A stretch of DNA of 64,000 bases from Chryseobacterium lacus (GTDB taxonomy: Bacteria; Bacteroidota; Bacteroidia; Flavobacteriales; Weeksellaceae), in the NCBI RefSeq assembly GCF_003336205.1, contig NZ_QPIE01000002.1:310001-374000 (forward strand), in the 5' to 3' direction. How positions within the stretch are numbered: position 1 is the first letter of the stretch; every line of letters starts with the position of its first letter. Below are positions 54,057 to 63,115 of this stretch, piece after piece. Both the position numbers and the translations under genes were made by a program. Under the pieces are notes generated by a model, which saw only the letters and a program-made list of their open reading frames with translations, made no database searches and was not told where the DNA came from.

Positions 54057-56549
54057 ATGAAATTAAAAAATTATATAGCCGGAAACTGGATCGAAGGTTC
54101 CGGTGAAGGAATAAAACTTTTGAACGCTGTAAACGGTGAACTGGTTGCGATATCCGATACCGAAGGGATTAATTTTGAAGAAGCACTGCATTACGGAAGA
54201 ACGGTCGGGTACAAAAATCTGTCTGCAATGACCTTCTATGACCGCGGTGAAATGCTCAAAAAAATCGCACTTTACCTTCTGGAAAGAAAGAAAAAATATT
54301 ACGAACTTTCCTATAAAACCGGAGCTACGCATGTCGATTCCTGGGTGGATATTGAAGGAGGTTTCGGTACATTTTTCACTTATAGCGGACTGGCAAAAAG
54401 AATGTTGCCCAATACTCCTTTTTGGGTAGATGGCGAAATACAGAAAATATCCGCCAACGGAACACATCTCGGAACGCATATTCTAACGCCTAGCGAAGGT
54501 GTTTCAGTTCAAATTAATGCATACAATTTCCCTGTTTGGGGAATGATGGAAAAACTCTCCACTTCTTTGTTGGCTGGAGTTCCCAGTGTTATAAAACCTG
54601 CAACTCCCGGTTCTTACCTCACTCAGGCTGTATTTCAGGATATGATTGAAAGCGGGCTGCTCCCGGAAGGTGCGCTGCAGTTGGTAGCAGGCGAGCCGGG
54701 GAATATTCTTGATTACGTACAGGATGGCGATTCCGTATTATTTACAGGTTCGGCTTACACGGGCAGAAAATTAAAATCCTTGCCTTCTATCGCCGGAAAT
54801 GCGGTACGTTTTAATATGGAGGCCGATTCTCTGAACGCTTCTATCCTTGGATTAGATGCAAAACCCGGAACACCGGAATTTGATTTATTCATTAAAGAGG
54901 TTCGCAACGAAATGACCACAAAAGCCGGACAAAAATGTACCGCAATCCGAAGAATCATCGTTCCGGAACATCTGGTTGGCGACGTTCAGAATGCGCTGTC
55001 AAAAGCTTTGGATCAAACTAAGATTGGAAATCCGCTGAACAGAGAAACCAGAATGGGTGCGATTGTCGGAAAAAAAGAACTGGAAGTTCTGAAAGGAAAA
55101 ATAAATCAGCTGAAATCTGAAACTGAACTTATCTACGACGGTCAGCATGAATTGCTGGACGCTGATTTTGAGAGTGGCGCATTCATGTCGCCAAAAGTAT
55201 TTTACAACGATCAGCCTTTTGAAAAAAATATTTCACACGAAGTGGAAGCATTTGGACCTGTGTCCACTTTGATGCCGTATAAAGATGCTGAAGAAGCTGC
55301 GGCTCTGGCAAAGCGCGGAAAAGGAAGCTTGGTAGGCTCCATTGTTTCTCACGATGAAAAATTTGTGGCGGAAACCTCATGGAAAATGGCTTCTGCACAC
55401 GGAAGAATTTTTGTTCTAAACCGTGATAATGCGAGGGAATCCACGGGTCATGGATCTCCGTTGCCTACATTGATGCATGGCGGCCCGGGAAGAGCAGGTG
55501 GTGGCGAAGAAATGGGCGGACTGAACGGACTGCATTTCTTTTTGCAAAAAACAGCCATTCAGGGATCTCCGGATATCCTCACTGCGATTACTAAAATTTA
55601 TACTCAAGGTGCAGGTAAAAAATATAGCGACAAACATCCGTTCCAGAAATATTTTGAAGAAGTAGAAATAGGTGATTCACTGGAAACCGCCGGAAGAACA
55701 GTAACAGAAGCCGATATTGTTAATTTTTCTAATGTTTCCTGGGATCATTTTTATGCACATACCGATGCAACAAGCTTAACTGGAACCATTTTCGATCAAC
55801 CGGTTGCGCACGGCTATTTCATATTATCGGCTGCAGCCGGCCTCTTTGTTTCAGGGAAGAAAGGCCCTGTAATTGCCAATTACGGACTTGAAAATGCAAG
55901 TTTCTTCAAACCGGTTTATGCCGGAGATACTATTACGGTTTATTTGACTGCCAAAGAAAAAATCAACCGCGGTGTGAAGGGCAGAAATATTCCTTCAGGC
56001 GTTGTGAAATGGTTAGTAGAAGTCGTTAATCAGCGGGAAGAAGTGGTTTGTGTGGCCACTATATTAACTTTGGTTGCAAAACAATCACCGTTTTTGGATC
56101 TGAAATTTAATACAGTTCGAAAATTATTGAACGGATTATCAGAAAACTCGGAAAGAAAATTCGGAATTATGTCGCCTCAAATGATGGTGGAGCATTTGGA
56201 AGAAGTCGTGCGGAAAGGCCTTGAAATCACGGATGCAAAAGACTTTGAGCAAATACCTGAAGAGCAAATAGAAAAACTTCAGGATTGGCTGTATACAAAT
56301 AACAAAATTCGCCCTGGCGCACAATATCCTCTTTTAAAGGAAGGCGAAACCCCTGTTCTGCGTCATAAAAATTTAGATATGGCAAAAGAGGCACTTTTAA
56401 ATTCTTTAAAGGAATTTCAGATTTATTATCGGGAAAATCCTCATGCTCACCATTATCATACAAAATTCGGAATGTTAAACAAAGAGATGTGGGAACTGTT
56501 TCAGAGAAAGCATTTTACGCATCATTTTGAACAGTTCGGATTAATATAA
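54057..56549 (+). CDS. paaZ: PaaZ ring-opening enzyme with extra C-terminal DUF1569/DinB-like domain
   Basis: Bifunctional enzyme that opens oxepin-CoA and oxidises the aldehyde. The 830 residues comprise an aldehyde dehydrogenase domain (about 1-510), with active-site Cys in GQKCTAIRR near residue 298 and Glu in FNMEADSLN, and a MaoC-type hydratase domain (about 535-675) with WDHFYAHTDATSLTG. Beyond residue 681 an extra 150 residues resemble DUF1569, a DinB-like four-helix metal fold, with SPQMMVEHLEEV, HAHHYHTKFGMLNKEMW and FTHHFEQFG. E. coli PaaZ is about 681 residues and lacks this tail. The role of the extra domain is unknown. Confidence 0.92.
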   Translation: MKLKNYIAGNWIEGSGEGIKLLNAVNGELVAISDTEGINFEEALHYGRTVGYKNLSAMTFYDRGEMLKKIALYLLERKKKYYELSYKTGATHVDSWVDIEGGFGTFFTYSGLAKRMLPNTPFWVDGEIQKISANGTHLGTHILTPSEGVSVQINAYNFPVWGMMEKLSTSLLAGVPSVIKPATPGSYLTQAVFQDMIESGLLPEGALQLVAGEPGNILDYVQDGDSVLFTGSAYTGRKLKSLPSIAGNAVRFNMEADSLNASILGLDAKPGTPEFDLFIKEVRNEMTTKAGQKCTAIRRIIVPEHLVGDVQNALSKALDQTKIGNPLNRETRMGAIVGKKELEVLKGKINQLKSETELIYDGQHELLDADFESGAFMSPKVFYNDQPFEKNISHEVEAFGPVSTLMPYKDAEEAAALAKRGKGSLVGSIVSHDEKFVAETSWKMASAHGRIFVLNRDNARESTGHGSPLPTLMHGGPGRAGGGEEMGGLNGLHFFLQKTAIQGSPDILTAITKIYTQGAGKKYSDKHPFQKYFEEVEIGDSLETAGRTVTEADIVNFSNVSWDHFYAHTDATSLTGTIFDQPVAHGYFILSAAAGLFVSGKKGPVIANYGLENASFFKPVYAGDTITVYLTAKEKINRGVKGRNIPSGVVKWLVEVVNQREEVVCVATILTLVAKQSPFLDLKFNTVRKLLNGLSENSERKFGIMSPQMMVEHLEEVVRKGLEITDAKDFEQIPEEQIEKLQDWLYTNNKIRPGAQYPLLKEGETPVLRHKNLDMAKEALLNSLKEFQIYYRENPHAHHYHTKFGMLNKEMWELFQRKHFTHHFEQFGLI

Positions 56550-56555
56550 TGGTAT

Positions 56556-57242
56556 ATGAACTTCGGAGAAAAAGTAGTAGTTTTCAATCAAAACCTGAAA
56601 TATCATGGGAAACTTCCAAAAGATTTTCAGGTGATGAATCCGTTCCTGGACAATCCGGAAACGCTGCTGGTCATGAAGCAATTTTATGACAAATTCTACG
56701 GTGATAACAGAAGTAGAAAATTTGTTATCGGAATCAATCCGAGCCGTCATGGAGCGGGCGTTACCGGCGTTCCTTTTACCGATACCAAAAGATTGGAAAG
56801 TGCTTGCGGAATCAGAATGGAATCTGCACGAACACATGAAGTTTCTTCGGTTTTTCTTTATGAAATGATTGAAGCTTACGGTGGTGCAACAGCGTTTTAC
56901 AAGGATTTTTATATCAATTCCCCTTTTCCCCTGGCCATTACACGAAAAGGAAAAAACGGAATTTACGTGAATGCCAATTATTATGACGATAAAGAACTGT
57001 TTACCGCAGTAGAGGATTTTATGGTGGAATCGTTGATAAAGCATATCAGTTTGGGGTTAGACACCTCTGAAGTTTTTGTTCTGGGTGTTAAAAATGCTGC
57101 TTTTCTGAAAAAAATAAACGACCGCGAAAAACTGTTTGATCAAATGACGGTTCTGGAACATCCGAGATACATTCAACAGTATAAATCAAAAGAAAAAGAA
57201 TTTTATATTGATAAATATTTATTGGCATTTAATCAGAAATAA
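56556..57242 (+). CDS. SMUG2-like uracil-DNA glycosylase family protein (DUF4918)
   Basis: The 228-residue protein contains VIGINPSRHGAGVTGVPFTD near residue 57, matching the SMUG2 subfamily motif I, and FVLGVKNAAFLKKIN near residue 169. The family removes uracil or related lesions from DNA. The start is the ATG six bases beyond the paaZ stop, so it is translationally close to paaZ and cotranscribed. No link between base repair and phenylacetate breakdown is known to me. It might protect DNA from reactive epoxide intermediates, but that is speculative. Confidence 0.8.
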   Translation: MNFGEKVVVFNQNLKYHGKLPKDFQVMNPFLDNPETLLVMKQFYDKFYGDNRSRKFVIGINPSRHGAGVTGVPFTDTKRLESACGIRMESARTHEVSSVFLYEMIEAYGGATAFYKDFYINSPFPLAITRKGKNGIYVNANYYDDKELFTAVEDFMVESLIKHISLGLDTSEVFVLGVKNAAFLKKINDREKLFDQMTVLEHPRYIQQYKSKEKEFYIDKYLLAFNQK

Positions 57243-57276
57243 ACAAGAATGAATTGTCCCCATTAATAAAAAAATT

Positions 57277-58044
57277 ATGACACAACCTTTCGTTACCTCA
57301 GAAATCAAAAGCCGAATTGCTGAAATTACTTTCGGTACTCCGAAGAGCAACTCGCTTCCCGGACATATTTTAGAACAACTTGCCCAAACCATTTTAGAGG
57401 AAGGAGCAAAAAAAGAAGTGAAAGCAATCCTTCTGAAATCACAGGGTGAAAAAGCCTTTTGTGCCGGAGCTAGTTTTGATGAACTATTGGACATCACTGA
57501 GCTGGAGACTTCAAAAGAGTTTTTCGGGGGTTTTGCTAAAGTTCTGAATGCTATGCGAACTTGCGGGAAAATTGTTGTGGTGCGGGTTCAGGGAAAAACT
57601 ACCGGCGGCGGTGTAGGTATTGCCTGTGGTGCCGACTACTGCTTCGCAACCAACGATGCTTCTTTAGCCTTAACGGAACTGAATTTGGGAATCGGGCCTT
57701 TTGTCATTGGCCCTTTTGTGGAAAGAAAAATAGGGAAATCGCAATTTGCCGCTATGGCCATCGATGCCGATTTCAGATCTGCAAAATGGGCGGAAACTCA
57801 CAACATTTATCATTCGGTGTCGTCAAATATCGATGAGATGGACGCTCTACTGGAGCAGTTTCTCAACACGCTTTCCGGGCGGAGTGACGATGCACTCGCC
57901 CTGATAAAAAAAGTATCCTGGGAAGGAACTGAACATTTCGAACACCTGATGCCGGAACGTATTTATATGAGTGCCAGCCTGATTCTGGAAGATACAGCAA
58001 AAGAAAATATCCAAAAAATAAAAGAGCGTTTGCGGACGAAATAA
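57277..58044 (+). CDS. enoyl-CoA hydratase/isomerase family protein
   Basis: 255-residue crotonase with the oxyanion-hole motifs FCAGASFDEL and QGKTTGGGVGIACGADY near residue 107, and TELNLGIGPFVIGP near residue 130. One catalytic Glu position is kept and the second region is changed (PFVIGPFVERK instead of PGxGGT). It is a candidate for the PaaF-type 2,3-dehydroadipyl-CoA hydratase step, which the cluster needs, but another substrate is possible. It ends the cluster before a strong terminator. Confidence 0.82.
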   Translation: MTQPFVTSEIKSRIAEITFGTPKSNSLPGHILEQLAQTILEEGAKKEVKAILLKSQGEKAFCAGASFDELLDITELETSKEFFGGFAKVLNAMRTCGKIVVVRVQGKTTGGGVGIACGADYCFATNDASLALTELNLGIGPFVIGPFVERKIGKSQFAAMAIDADFRSAKWAETHNIYHSVSSNIDEMDALLEQFLNTLSGRSDDALALIKKVSWEGTEHFEHLMPERIYMSASLILEDTAKENIQKIKERLRTK

Positions 58045-58073
58045 TTACCTTATCCGTTGCTAAAATGAACAAT

Positions 58074-58100
58074 AAAATCCGTCTAAAAAGGCGGATTTTT
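58074..58100. terminator. bidirectional terminator at the end of the paa cluster
   Basis: An 11-bp stem (58074-58084 with 58089-58099), AAAA loop, flanked by T and A tracts. It also lies right after the convergent methyltransferase gene's stop. Confidence 0.85.
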
Positions 58101-59701
58101 TATGCTTTCAACATATTAATTGTTACTGTAGCCAACTCGGAATCAGGGAATTTCTTAAACAAATTTTCATCTGCAGTCAGGCCTACTTCTGCGCAAATTT
58201 TTTGAAAAACTTCTACCTCAACAATATACTGATCTGAAAAACCGTGCGTTGCATCATAGGCCGTCGCTGCAGTTTCGCCCAGATGCTGACTCGTTATTTC
58301 CGGATCCAGCGTATGTAATTCTATGACGAGAAGTCCGTTCTTTTTAATATAGGGAAGCCATAAGCTGAGGTGCTCTTTCAGATTTTCTTCCACCAATGTA
58401 TTGGAAATTCTCTTTCCACGAAACGCAAAAGCACCTGTAGAAGAGGAAATTCGTTTCGGATTCTTATTTTGTGGTTCTTTCCAAATTCGGTTGTGATCCA
58501 GAAAAGTGCGGATATTCAATAAATCCGAAAGGTCAATATCATAACTTTGATTTAAATCTTTGGCCAGCTGATCGGGATTTCCAATATCTCCCCATATCAC
58601 TTTTGCCCAGATATCGTTGCTGATGAGATTCGCTCTGGTCACATTTAAAGCTGCCTGATTATAATCGGCACCTACGAGAAATAACGGATAATCTTCCAGC
58701 ATTTTGCCTCGAAGTGTATGTCTTTCAATAGTCTCAAAAATATGTTGAATAAATGCACCATTGCCACATCCCATATCCAGAATTCCTTTCGGTTGCAAAT
58801 AAATGGGCTGATTGAAAATAGAAATGATAAAATCCGTAACCATCTTAAAATAAGCAGCATGAGCACCGCCACTTCCCCACACATTCATCTTTCGGTCAAC
58901 ATGAATTTCATCCTCATTTTCACTGATTGATCTCAGCTTTTCGGGATTTCTAAACAACAGATCATCCATCCTTCGAAACATCGGAAGATAGGAAACCGTA
59001 ACACCATAAGAAGTTGCACGCCGTGCAAAATAAAGTCCTGCTTCTGTAAATTTGAAGGTACTGTTGCTTTTTGTAAACCATCCTAAATGGGTAAGAAAAT
59101 CCAGTATTTTTTCAAAATGATCAGGATCCCGGTGAAATTCTCCGGCCTGAAAAGAAGATTCCATGAAATATTTGTGAAACATTCCCTTCATTCCTAGCTG
59201 AACGATCAACGGTCCGGCAATACAGCCCTCCAGATGTTTCAAAACCTGCCTTTCAACATCGTTATGAAGAGGTTCTTCTGATAAAGTTAACCCAAAATTA
59301 TTGTTGTACTCTCCAAACAAATGCAGATGTGTTTCAAAACAGGATGAATCAAAATTTTGAAAATCTGCAGAAATGGAGTGATGCAGAAATGGAATTACTT
59401 TCTCATACATCGGAATTAATTCAATAAAAAATCTCGTTTTTTCGCTCGCAGAAACCCTTACAATATCCTTTGCGTGTTCTACTTCATAATTCAAAAATCC
59501 CTGCGAAGCTAAAGTTCGGAGCGCAACATTCAAATACCCTTCATTGGACGGAAAATGTTCTGAAATTTCCTGTAATGTGACAGTTTCATGATCCAAAATA
59601 AATTGTAGAATATTTTTCTTGTGTAGAGCAACAGCAATTGGTGCCGTTACAATTCCGTCCAAATGTTTGAATATAGTACTCCGTAAATCTCTTTTATCCA
59701 T
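58100..59701 (-). CDS. class I SAM-dependent methyltransferase with duplicated N-terminal module
   Basis: The 533-residue protein has two related N-terminal modules, KHLDGIVTAPIAVAL (near residue 12) and KHLEGCIAGPLIVQL (near residue 155), each followed by a winged-helix-like stretch. The methyltransferase domain starts near residue 300 with ILDMGCGNGAFIQHI and VGADYNQAALNVTR, the SAM-binding motif I and acidic loop. The arrangement resembles O-methyltransferases that dimerise by a winged helix, but the duplication and length are unusual. It is convergent to the paa cluster and separated by a terminator, so a link is not implied. The substrate is unknown. Confidence 0.82.
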   Translation of the reverse strand: MDKRDLRSTIFKHLDGIVTAPIAVALHKKNILQFILDHETVTLQEISEHFPSNEGYLNVALRTLASQGFLNYEVEHAKDIVRVSASEKTRFFIELIPMYEKVIPFLHHSISADFQNFDSSCFETHLHLFGEYNNNFGLTLSEEPLHNDVERQVLKHLEGCIAGPLIVQLGMKGMFHKYFMESSFQAGEFHRDPDHFEKILDFLTHLGWFTKSNSTFKFTEAGLYFARRATSYGVTVSYLPMFRRMDDLLFRNPEKLRSISENEDEIHVDRKMNVWGSGGAHAAYFKMVTDFIISIFNQPIYLQPKGILDMGCGNGAFIQHIFETIERHTLRGKMLEDYPLFLVGADYNQAALNVTRANLISNDIWAKVIWGDIGNPDQLAKDLNQSYDIDLSDLLNIRTFLDHNRIWKEPQNKNPKRISSSTGAFAFRGKRISNTLVEENLKEHLSLWLPYIKKNGLLVIELHTLDPEITSQHLGETAATAYDATHGFSDQYIVEVEVFQKICAEVGLTADENLFKKFPDSELATVTINMLKA

Positions 59702-59753
59702 GTTTTAAAGATATTCATTTTTAAAATACCTGAGCAAAATAAATATTTAAAAA

Positions 59754-59800
59754 TTTGGAAGAGATGAAAATTCTATTAACTTTGCAAATCAAAGTACTTT
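59754..59800 (+). promoter_or_regulatory. promoter with overlapping operator ACTTTG-N5-CAAAGTACTTT
   Basis: TTTG (59754-59757), 19 bases, TAACTTTG (59777-59784) make a consensus promoter. The -7 box is within an inverted repeat ACTTTG (59779-59784), N5, CAAAGT (59790-59795), continuing into the palindrome AAAGTACTTT (59791-59800). Binding here would block the promoter. The same operator recurs at 60783-60804. Confidence 0.7.
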
Positions 59801-59802
59801 AA

Positions 59803-60420
59803 ATGGAAACTAAAAATTATCACGATGACCTGTCACACATCCGTTCGATGATGGAACGTTCCTCACGGTTTATTTCCCTGAGCGGGCTTTCCGGAGTATT
59901 TGCCGGAACGACAGCATTAGCAGGAGCTGTGTATGTTTATTTTATTTTAAAAAGAGAGAGCATCAATTATTTTGAAGGAAAAGCTAATACGTTTTCACCG
60001 GAACTGATTCGCGAATTGTTCATCGTGGGTTTGACGATTCTAATCGTAGCTGTTTTCTTCGGATATTTTTTCACTTCCCGGAAAAGCAAAGCATATCAAC
60101 TGAAAATTTGGGACGCTACTACAAAAAGACTGTTGCTCAATTTTTTAGTTCCTCTGGTTGCTGGCGGAATTTTCTGCATAGCACTTTTTTATCACCAGTT
60201 ATTTGTTTTAGTAGCTCCAGCCACGCTCATTTTCTATGGACTGGCTTTGGTAAATGCCTCAAAATACACGCTGACAGATGTACAAAATCTTGGCTATTTT
60301 GAAATTGCTTTAGGTTTACTTTCCTTATTTTTTGTAGGTTGGGGTTTGGTTTTCTGGGCATTTGGTTTTGGGATTTTACATATTGTGTATGGACTGATCA
60401 TGCATAAAAAATATAAATAG
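59803..60420 (+). CDS. membrane protein of unknown function
   Basis: 205 residues with five hydrophobic segments (about 25-45, 72-92, 108-125, 128-145 and 160-190) and a short cytoplasmic start METKNYHDDLSHIRSMMERS. No known family is recognised. It shares its promoter with the winged-helix regulator 57 bases downstream and carries an operator just upstream, so it is likely autoregulated along with that regulator. Confidence 0.75.
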   Translation: METKNYHDDLSHIRSMMERSSRFISLSGLSGVFAGTTALAGAVYVYFILKRESINYFEGKANTFSPELIRELFIVGLTILIVAVFFGYFFTSRKSKAYQLKIWDATTKRLLLNFLVPLVAGGIFCIALFYHQLFVLVAPATLIFYGLALVNASKYTLTDVQNLGYFEIALGLLSLFFVGWGLVFWAFGFGILHIVYGLIMHKKYK

Positions 60421-60476
60421 ATCCTTCACAATTATTTACATTTTAAAAAAAATCAAACAATCTCTAAATTAATTTC

Positions 60477-60761
60477 ATGATTTCACAACTCAATAAAGAA
60501 TTCGAAAGCCGCGTCAGACTGGGCATTATGTCCGTTCTGATGGTGAACGACTGGGTTGATTTTAATGACATGAAACAACTTCTGGAAGTGACGGACGGAA
60601 ATCTTGCCAGCCATAGTTCTGCACTGGAAAAATCCGGATTTATTGAAATCAAGAAAGCATTTGTAGGAAAAAAAACAAGAACTTCATACAGGGTAACACA
60701 AGCCGGAAGAGCTTCCTTCACGGAACATTTGAACGCTCTGGAAAAACTTCTGAAAAAATAA
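60477..60761 (+). CDS. winged-helix transcriptional regulator (HTH_34-like)
   Basis: A 94-residue DNA-binding protein whose entire length is a winged helix-turn-helix. It reads RVRLGIMSVLMVNDWVDF, TDGNLASHSSALEKSGF for the recognition helix, and KKTRTSYRVTQAGRASF for the wing. It resembles the HTH_34/ArsR-MarR-like repressors found in many Flavobacteriia. Two copies of a palindromic operator flank its gene, so it probably represses both its own operon and the next. The ligand, if any, is unknown. Confidence 0.85.
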   Translation: MISQLNKEFESRVRLGIMSVLMVNDWVDFNDMKQLLEVTDGNLASHSSALEKSGFIEIKKAFVGKKTRTSYRVTQAGRASFTEHLNALEKLLKK

Positions 60762-60782
60762 CACTCTTTTTTTTAAATATTT

Positions 60783-60804
60783 ACTTTGAAACACAAAGTA
60801 CTTT
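60783..60804 (+). promoter_or_regulatory. second copy of the ACTTTG-N5-CAAAGTACTTT operator
   Basis: ACTTTG (60783-60788), N5, CAAAGT (60794-60799), continuing to AAAGTACTTT (60795-60804). The match to the first copy is complete in the paired positions. A TTACTTTG at 60781-60788, one mismatch from TAnnTTTG, suggests a promoter inside the operator. The next ATG is 16 bases downstream. Confidence 0.7.
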
Positions 60805-60819
60805 ATAAATTTAAATATT

Positions 60820-61107
60820 ATGAAAACCATCAACAAGGCTATTATCATTTATTCTGTTGCAGCCATTATATTGGCAACTCCATTTGTGGCGATGCAGTTT
60901 ACCTACCAAGTAAAATGGAATTTATCAGACTTTATTATTGCAGGAATTTCACTCTTCTTCACAGCATTTTTGATTGACATTATCCTTCTCAAAGTAAGTA
61001 CCGATTCCAGAAAATTCATCTACATTTCTATTGTTTTGGCTGTTCTTTTTCTCATTTGGGCAGAGCTAGCAGTTGGTGTTTTCGGGACACCCTTCGCAGG
61101 AAATTAA
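60820..61107 (+). CDS. small membrane protein of unknown function
   Basis: 95 residues with three hydrophobic segments (about 8-24, 37-57 and 65-85), ending in VFGTPFAGN. No family is recognised. It starts 16 bases after the second operator copy, leads an operon with the DUF4153 gene after 15 bases, and is therefore likely controlled by the winged-helix regulator. Confidence 0.75.
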   Translation: MKTINKAIIIYSVAAIILATPFVAMQFTYQVKWNLSDFIIAGISLFFTAFLIDIILLKVSTDSRKFIYISIVLAVLFLIWAELAVGVFGTPFAGN

Positions 61108-61122
61108 TTTTTAAAAATTACA

Positions 61123-62499
61123 ATGATGAAAAAACATCAGCTCATCCTCATGTGCACCGCGCTCTTCATTGTCTTGTTTTATCAGCAGGACATGGGAATA
61201 AATTTCGGGATTCTAGGAAGTTCTTTCGCAGTTCTCACCTATTTTTATACAAGAAAAATCAACAGAAACAGAACATTTTTAATAATTTTTGCACTCACCA
61301 TTTTGTCTGCGATTTCATGGATGTGGTATGCCGATTTTCCATCGTTTTTGTCACTGATCATTTCAATACTCATCTTAACATTGAAATCTAAAAACAGAAA
61401 CATGAAGCCATTGTTCGTAATCCCTGTTTTTGTAACCAACGGATTTACGTTCATCTGCAGAGTATTCAGTTTCGATAAATGGCTTCCGAAAATAAACACA
61501 GGAAAAGTTTTTCCAAAACTATTGGCATTGTTTTTTTTCCCTCTCATTTGCTTATCCATTTTTTTCGGAATTTATGCATTGGGAAGTGAGAATTTCGCGG
61601 AGCTGTTCAAAAATTACGAACTGGATTTCGATGTTTGGCAGTTTATCATTCTGGCTTGTCTGGGCTTCTTCCTTGCTTTTAATTACTGGCATTTCGCCGT
61701 CGAACGGTATCTTTATAAAAATCACCATTTTCTCAACGATAGCTTCAGAAAAGAACAGAAAGTTGTGAAACCCACTTACCGTTTTCTGGGAATTGAACTT
61801 GAGCGAACCGGCGGTGTCATTACTTTTATGCTTCTGAATCTCCTGTTACTTTTTTTCATCGCGACGTATAATTATGAACAGTTTTATGCATCCTCCAAAC
61901 TCCCGCACCGGTTGTCGGAAGATACACATGAACGGGTTTACGCTGTAATTATAAGCATTGTAATGGCTGTTTTTGTGATCATGTTTTATTTTAAATCGTC
62001 TTTCAATTTTGATCCTGAATCACGACTGTTAAAAATTTCTGCGCAAGTCTGGCTTTTGCTCAACGGGGTTTTGGTAGTTTCAGCGCTTGCAAAAAATACG
62101 GAATATGTTCTCGAACTCGGGAGCACGTATAAAAGAATCGGGGTTTTTGCCTTTTTAATATTATGTATGGCAGGATTGTTTTATACTCATCTCAAAATTA
62201 AAAACCAGAGAACCAACGCATATCTTATCAACAGAATGTTCTGGTATTTTTACGGAATGATTTTAGCTTCCAGTTTCGTCAACTGGGGAAATTTGGCGAC
62301 AATTTATAATATTGAAAATGGAAAAGGAGATTTTTATTTTCTGAATTCCCTCCGTTATAACCATAAAACTTTGATGGATAAATTTCCTGAAGAAGCAAAT
62401 AATTCAGAACTCAAAGAATATATAAAATCTGAACAAGAGAAATCTTTCCTTTCAAAAACTTTGTATTGGCAAACCATCGACATTAATAAATTTAAATAA
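61123..62499 (+). CDS. DUF4153-like membrane protein
   Basis: 458 residues with about 10 hydrophobic helices, few polar loops and no signal peptide. The pattern, including LGIELERTGGVITFMLLNL and a WGNLATIYNIENGKGDFYFLN tail, matches my recollection of DUF4153/DUF4173 proteins. Function unknown; inner membrane expected. Its stop overlaps the next ATG (TAATG) by one base, so translation is coupled to the lipoprotein gene. Confidence 0.75.
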   Translation: MMKKHQLILMCTALFIVLFYQQDMGINFGILGSSFAVLTYFYTRKINRNRTFLIIFALTILSAISWMWYADFPSFLSLIISILILTLKSKNRNMKPLFVIPVFVTNGFTFICRVFSFDKWLPKINTGKVFPKLLALFFFPLICLSIFFGIYALGSENFAELFKNYELDFDVWQFIILACLGFFLAFNYWHFAVERYLYKNHHFLNDSFRKEQKVVKPTYRFLGIELERTGGVITFMLLNLLLLFFIATYNYEQFYASSKLPHRLSEDTHERVYAVIISIVMAVFVIMFYFKSSFNFDPESRLLKISAQVWLLLNGVLVVSALAKNTEYVLELGSTYKRIGVFAFLILCMAGLFYTHLKIKNQRTNAYLINRMFWYFYGMILASSFVNWGNLATIYNIENGKGDFYFLNSLRYNHKTLMDKFPEEANNSELKEYIKSEQEKSFLSKTLYWQTIDINKFK

Positions 62500-63029
62500 T
62501 GAAAAAACTGTGGATTCTCATTCCTCTGATAACGCTCTCGTGCAACACCAAACAAGAAACAATAAGCAGTCAGTTTACAACGGATGCAGACCTAGCCATT
62601 CCACTTTCTGCAGATGTGTCTCACGAGAAACTTCCGGACAGTATCATCAACAATTCTCCCGGCGTTCAGGAAGTGTTGCGCGAAGGAATTATGCGCGAAG
62701 TAAACGGCAATCAAATTGTCCGAACTGTAGATGCGGCAGATTTTCCGGCTACGCTGGGCGAAGAATTCATCAATAATGATCAGGAATTAATAATCAAAAT
62801 AAGAAACTTTAAAAATAAACAACTTTCCGTGGCGGTTGTTCCGGAGTTCAAAGAAATGAATATCCGAATCAATCAAATAAAACTTGCTGACGGAAAACTG
62901 GACGGCCCGATGGGCAGAGAAGTAGTTGGTTATCCTGTACACCATCCGGGAGAAATCTGGGTTACGATTGCAAAGAGCAATATGGCATCTGGAGAAGCTT
63001 CCGGAAATTTTTCAGTGAAACTTCAATAA
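62499..63029 (+). CDS. lipoprotein of unknown function
   Basis: 176 residues. The start MKKLWILIPLITLSCNTKQ has a lipoprotein signal with Cys near residue 15. The mature part is a beta-rich domain that includes EEFINNDQELIIKIRNFKN and VVGYPVHHPGEIWVTI. No known domain is seen. It is translationally coupled to the DUF4153 gene by a one-base overlap. Confidence 0.78.
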   Translation: MKKLWILIPLITLSCNTKQETISSQFTTDADLAIPLSADVSHEKLPDSIINNSPGVQEVLREGIMREVNGNQIVRTVDAADFPATLGEEFINNDQELIIKIRNFKNKQLSVAVVPEFKEMNIRINQIKLADGKLDGPMGREVVGYPVHHPGEIWVTIAKSNMASGEASGNFSVKLQ

Positions 63030-63115
63030 TTTGCTTATCTTTTATAAATCCTAAAGGTAATCAAGCCTTGTAAAAAGTTTGGTATATTTTATGTAAAAAT
63101 CAAAAAAAAATCAAA

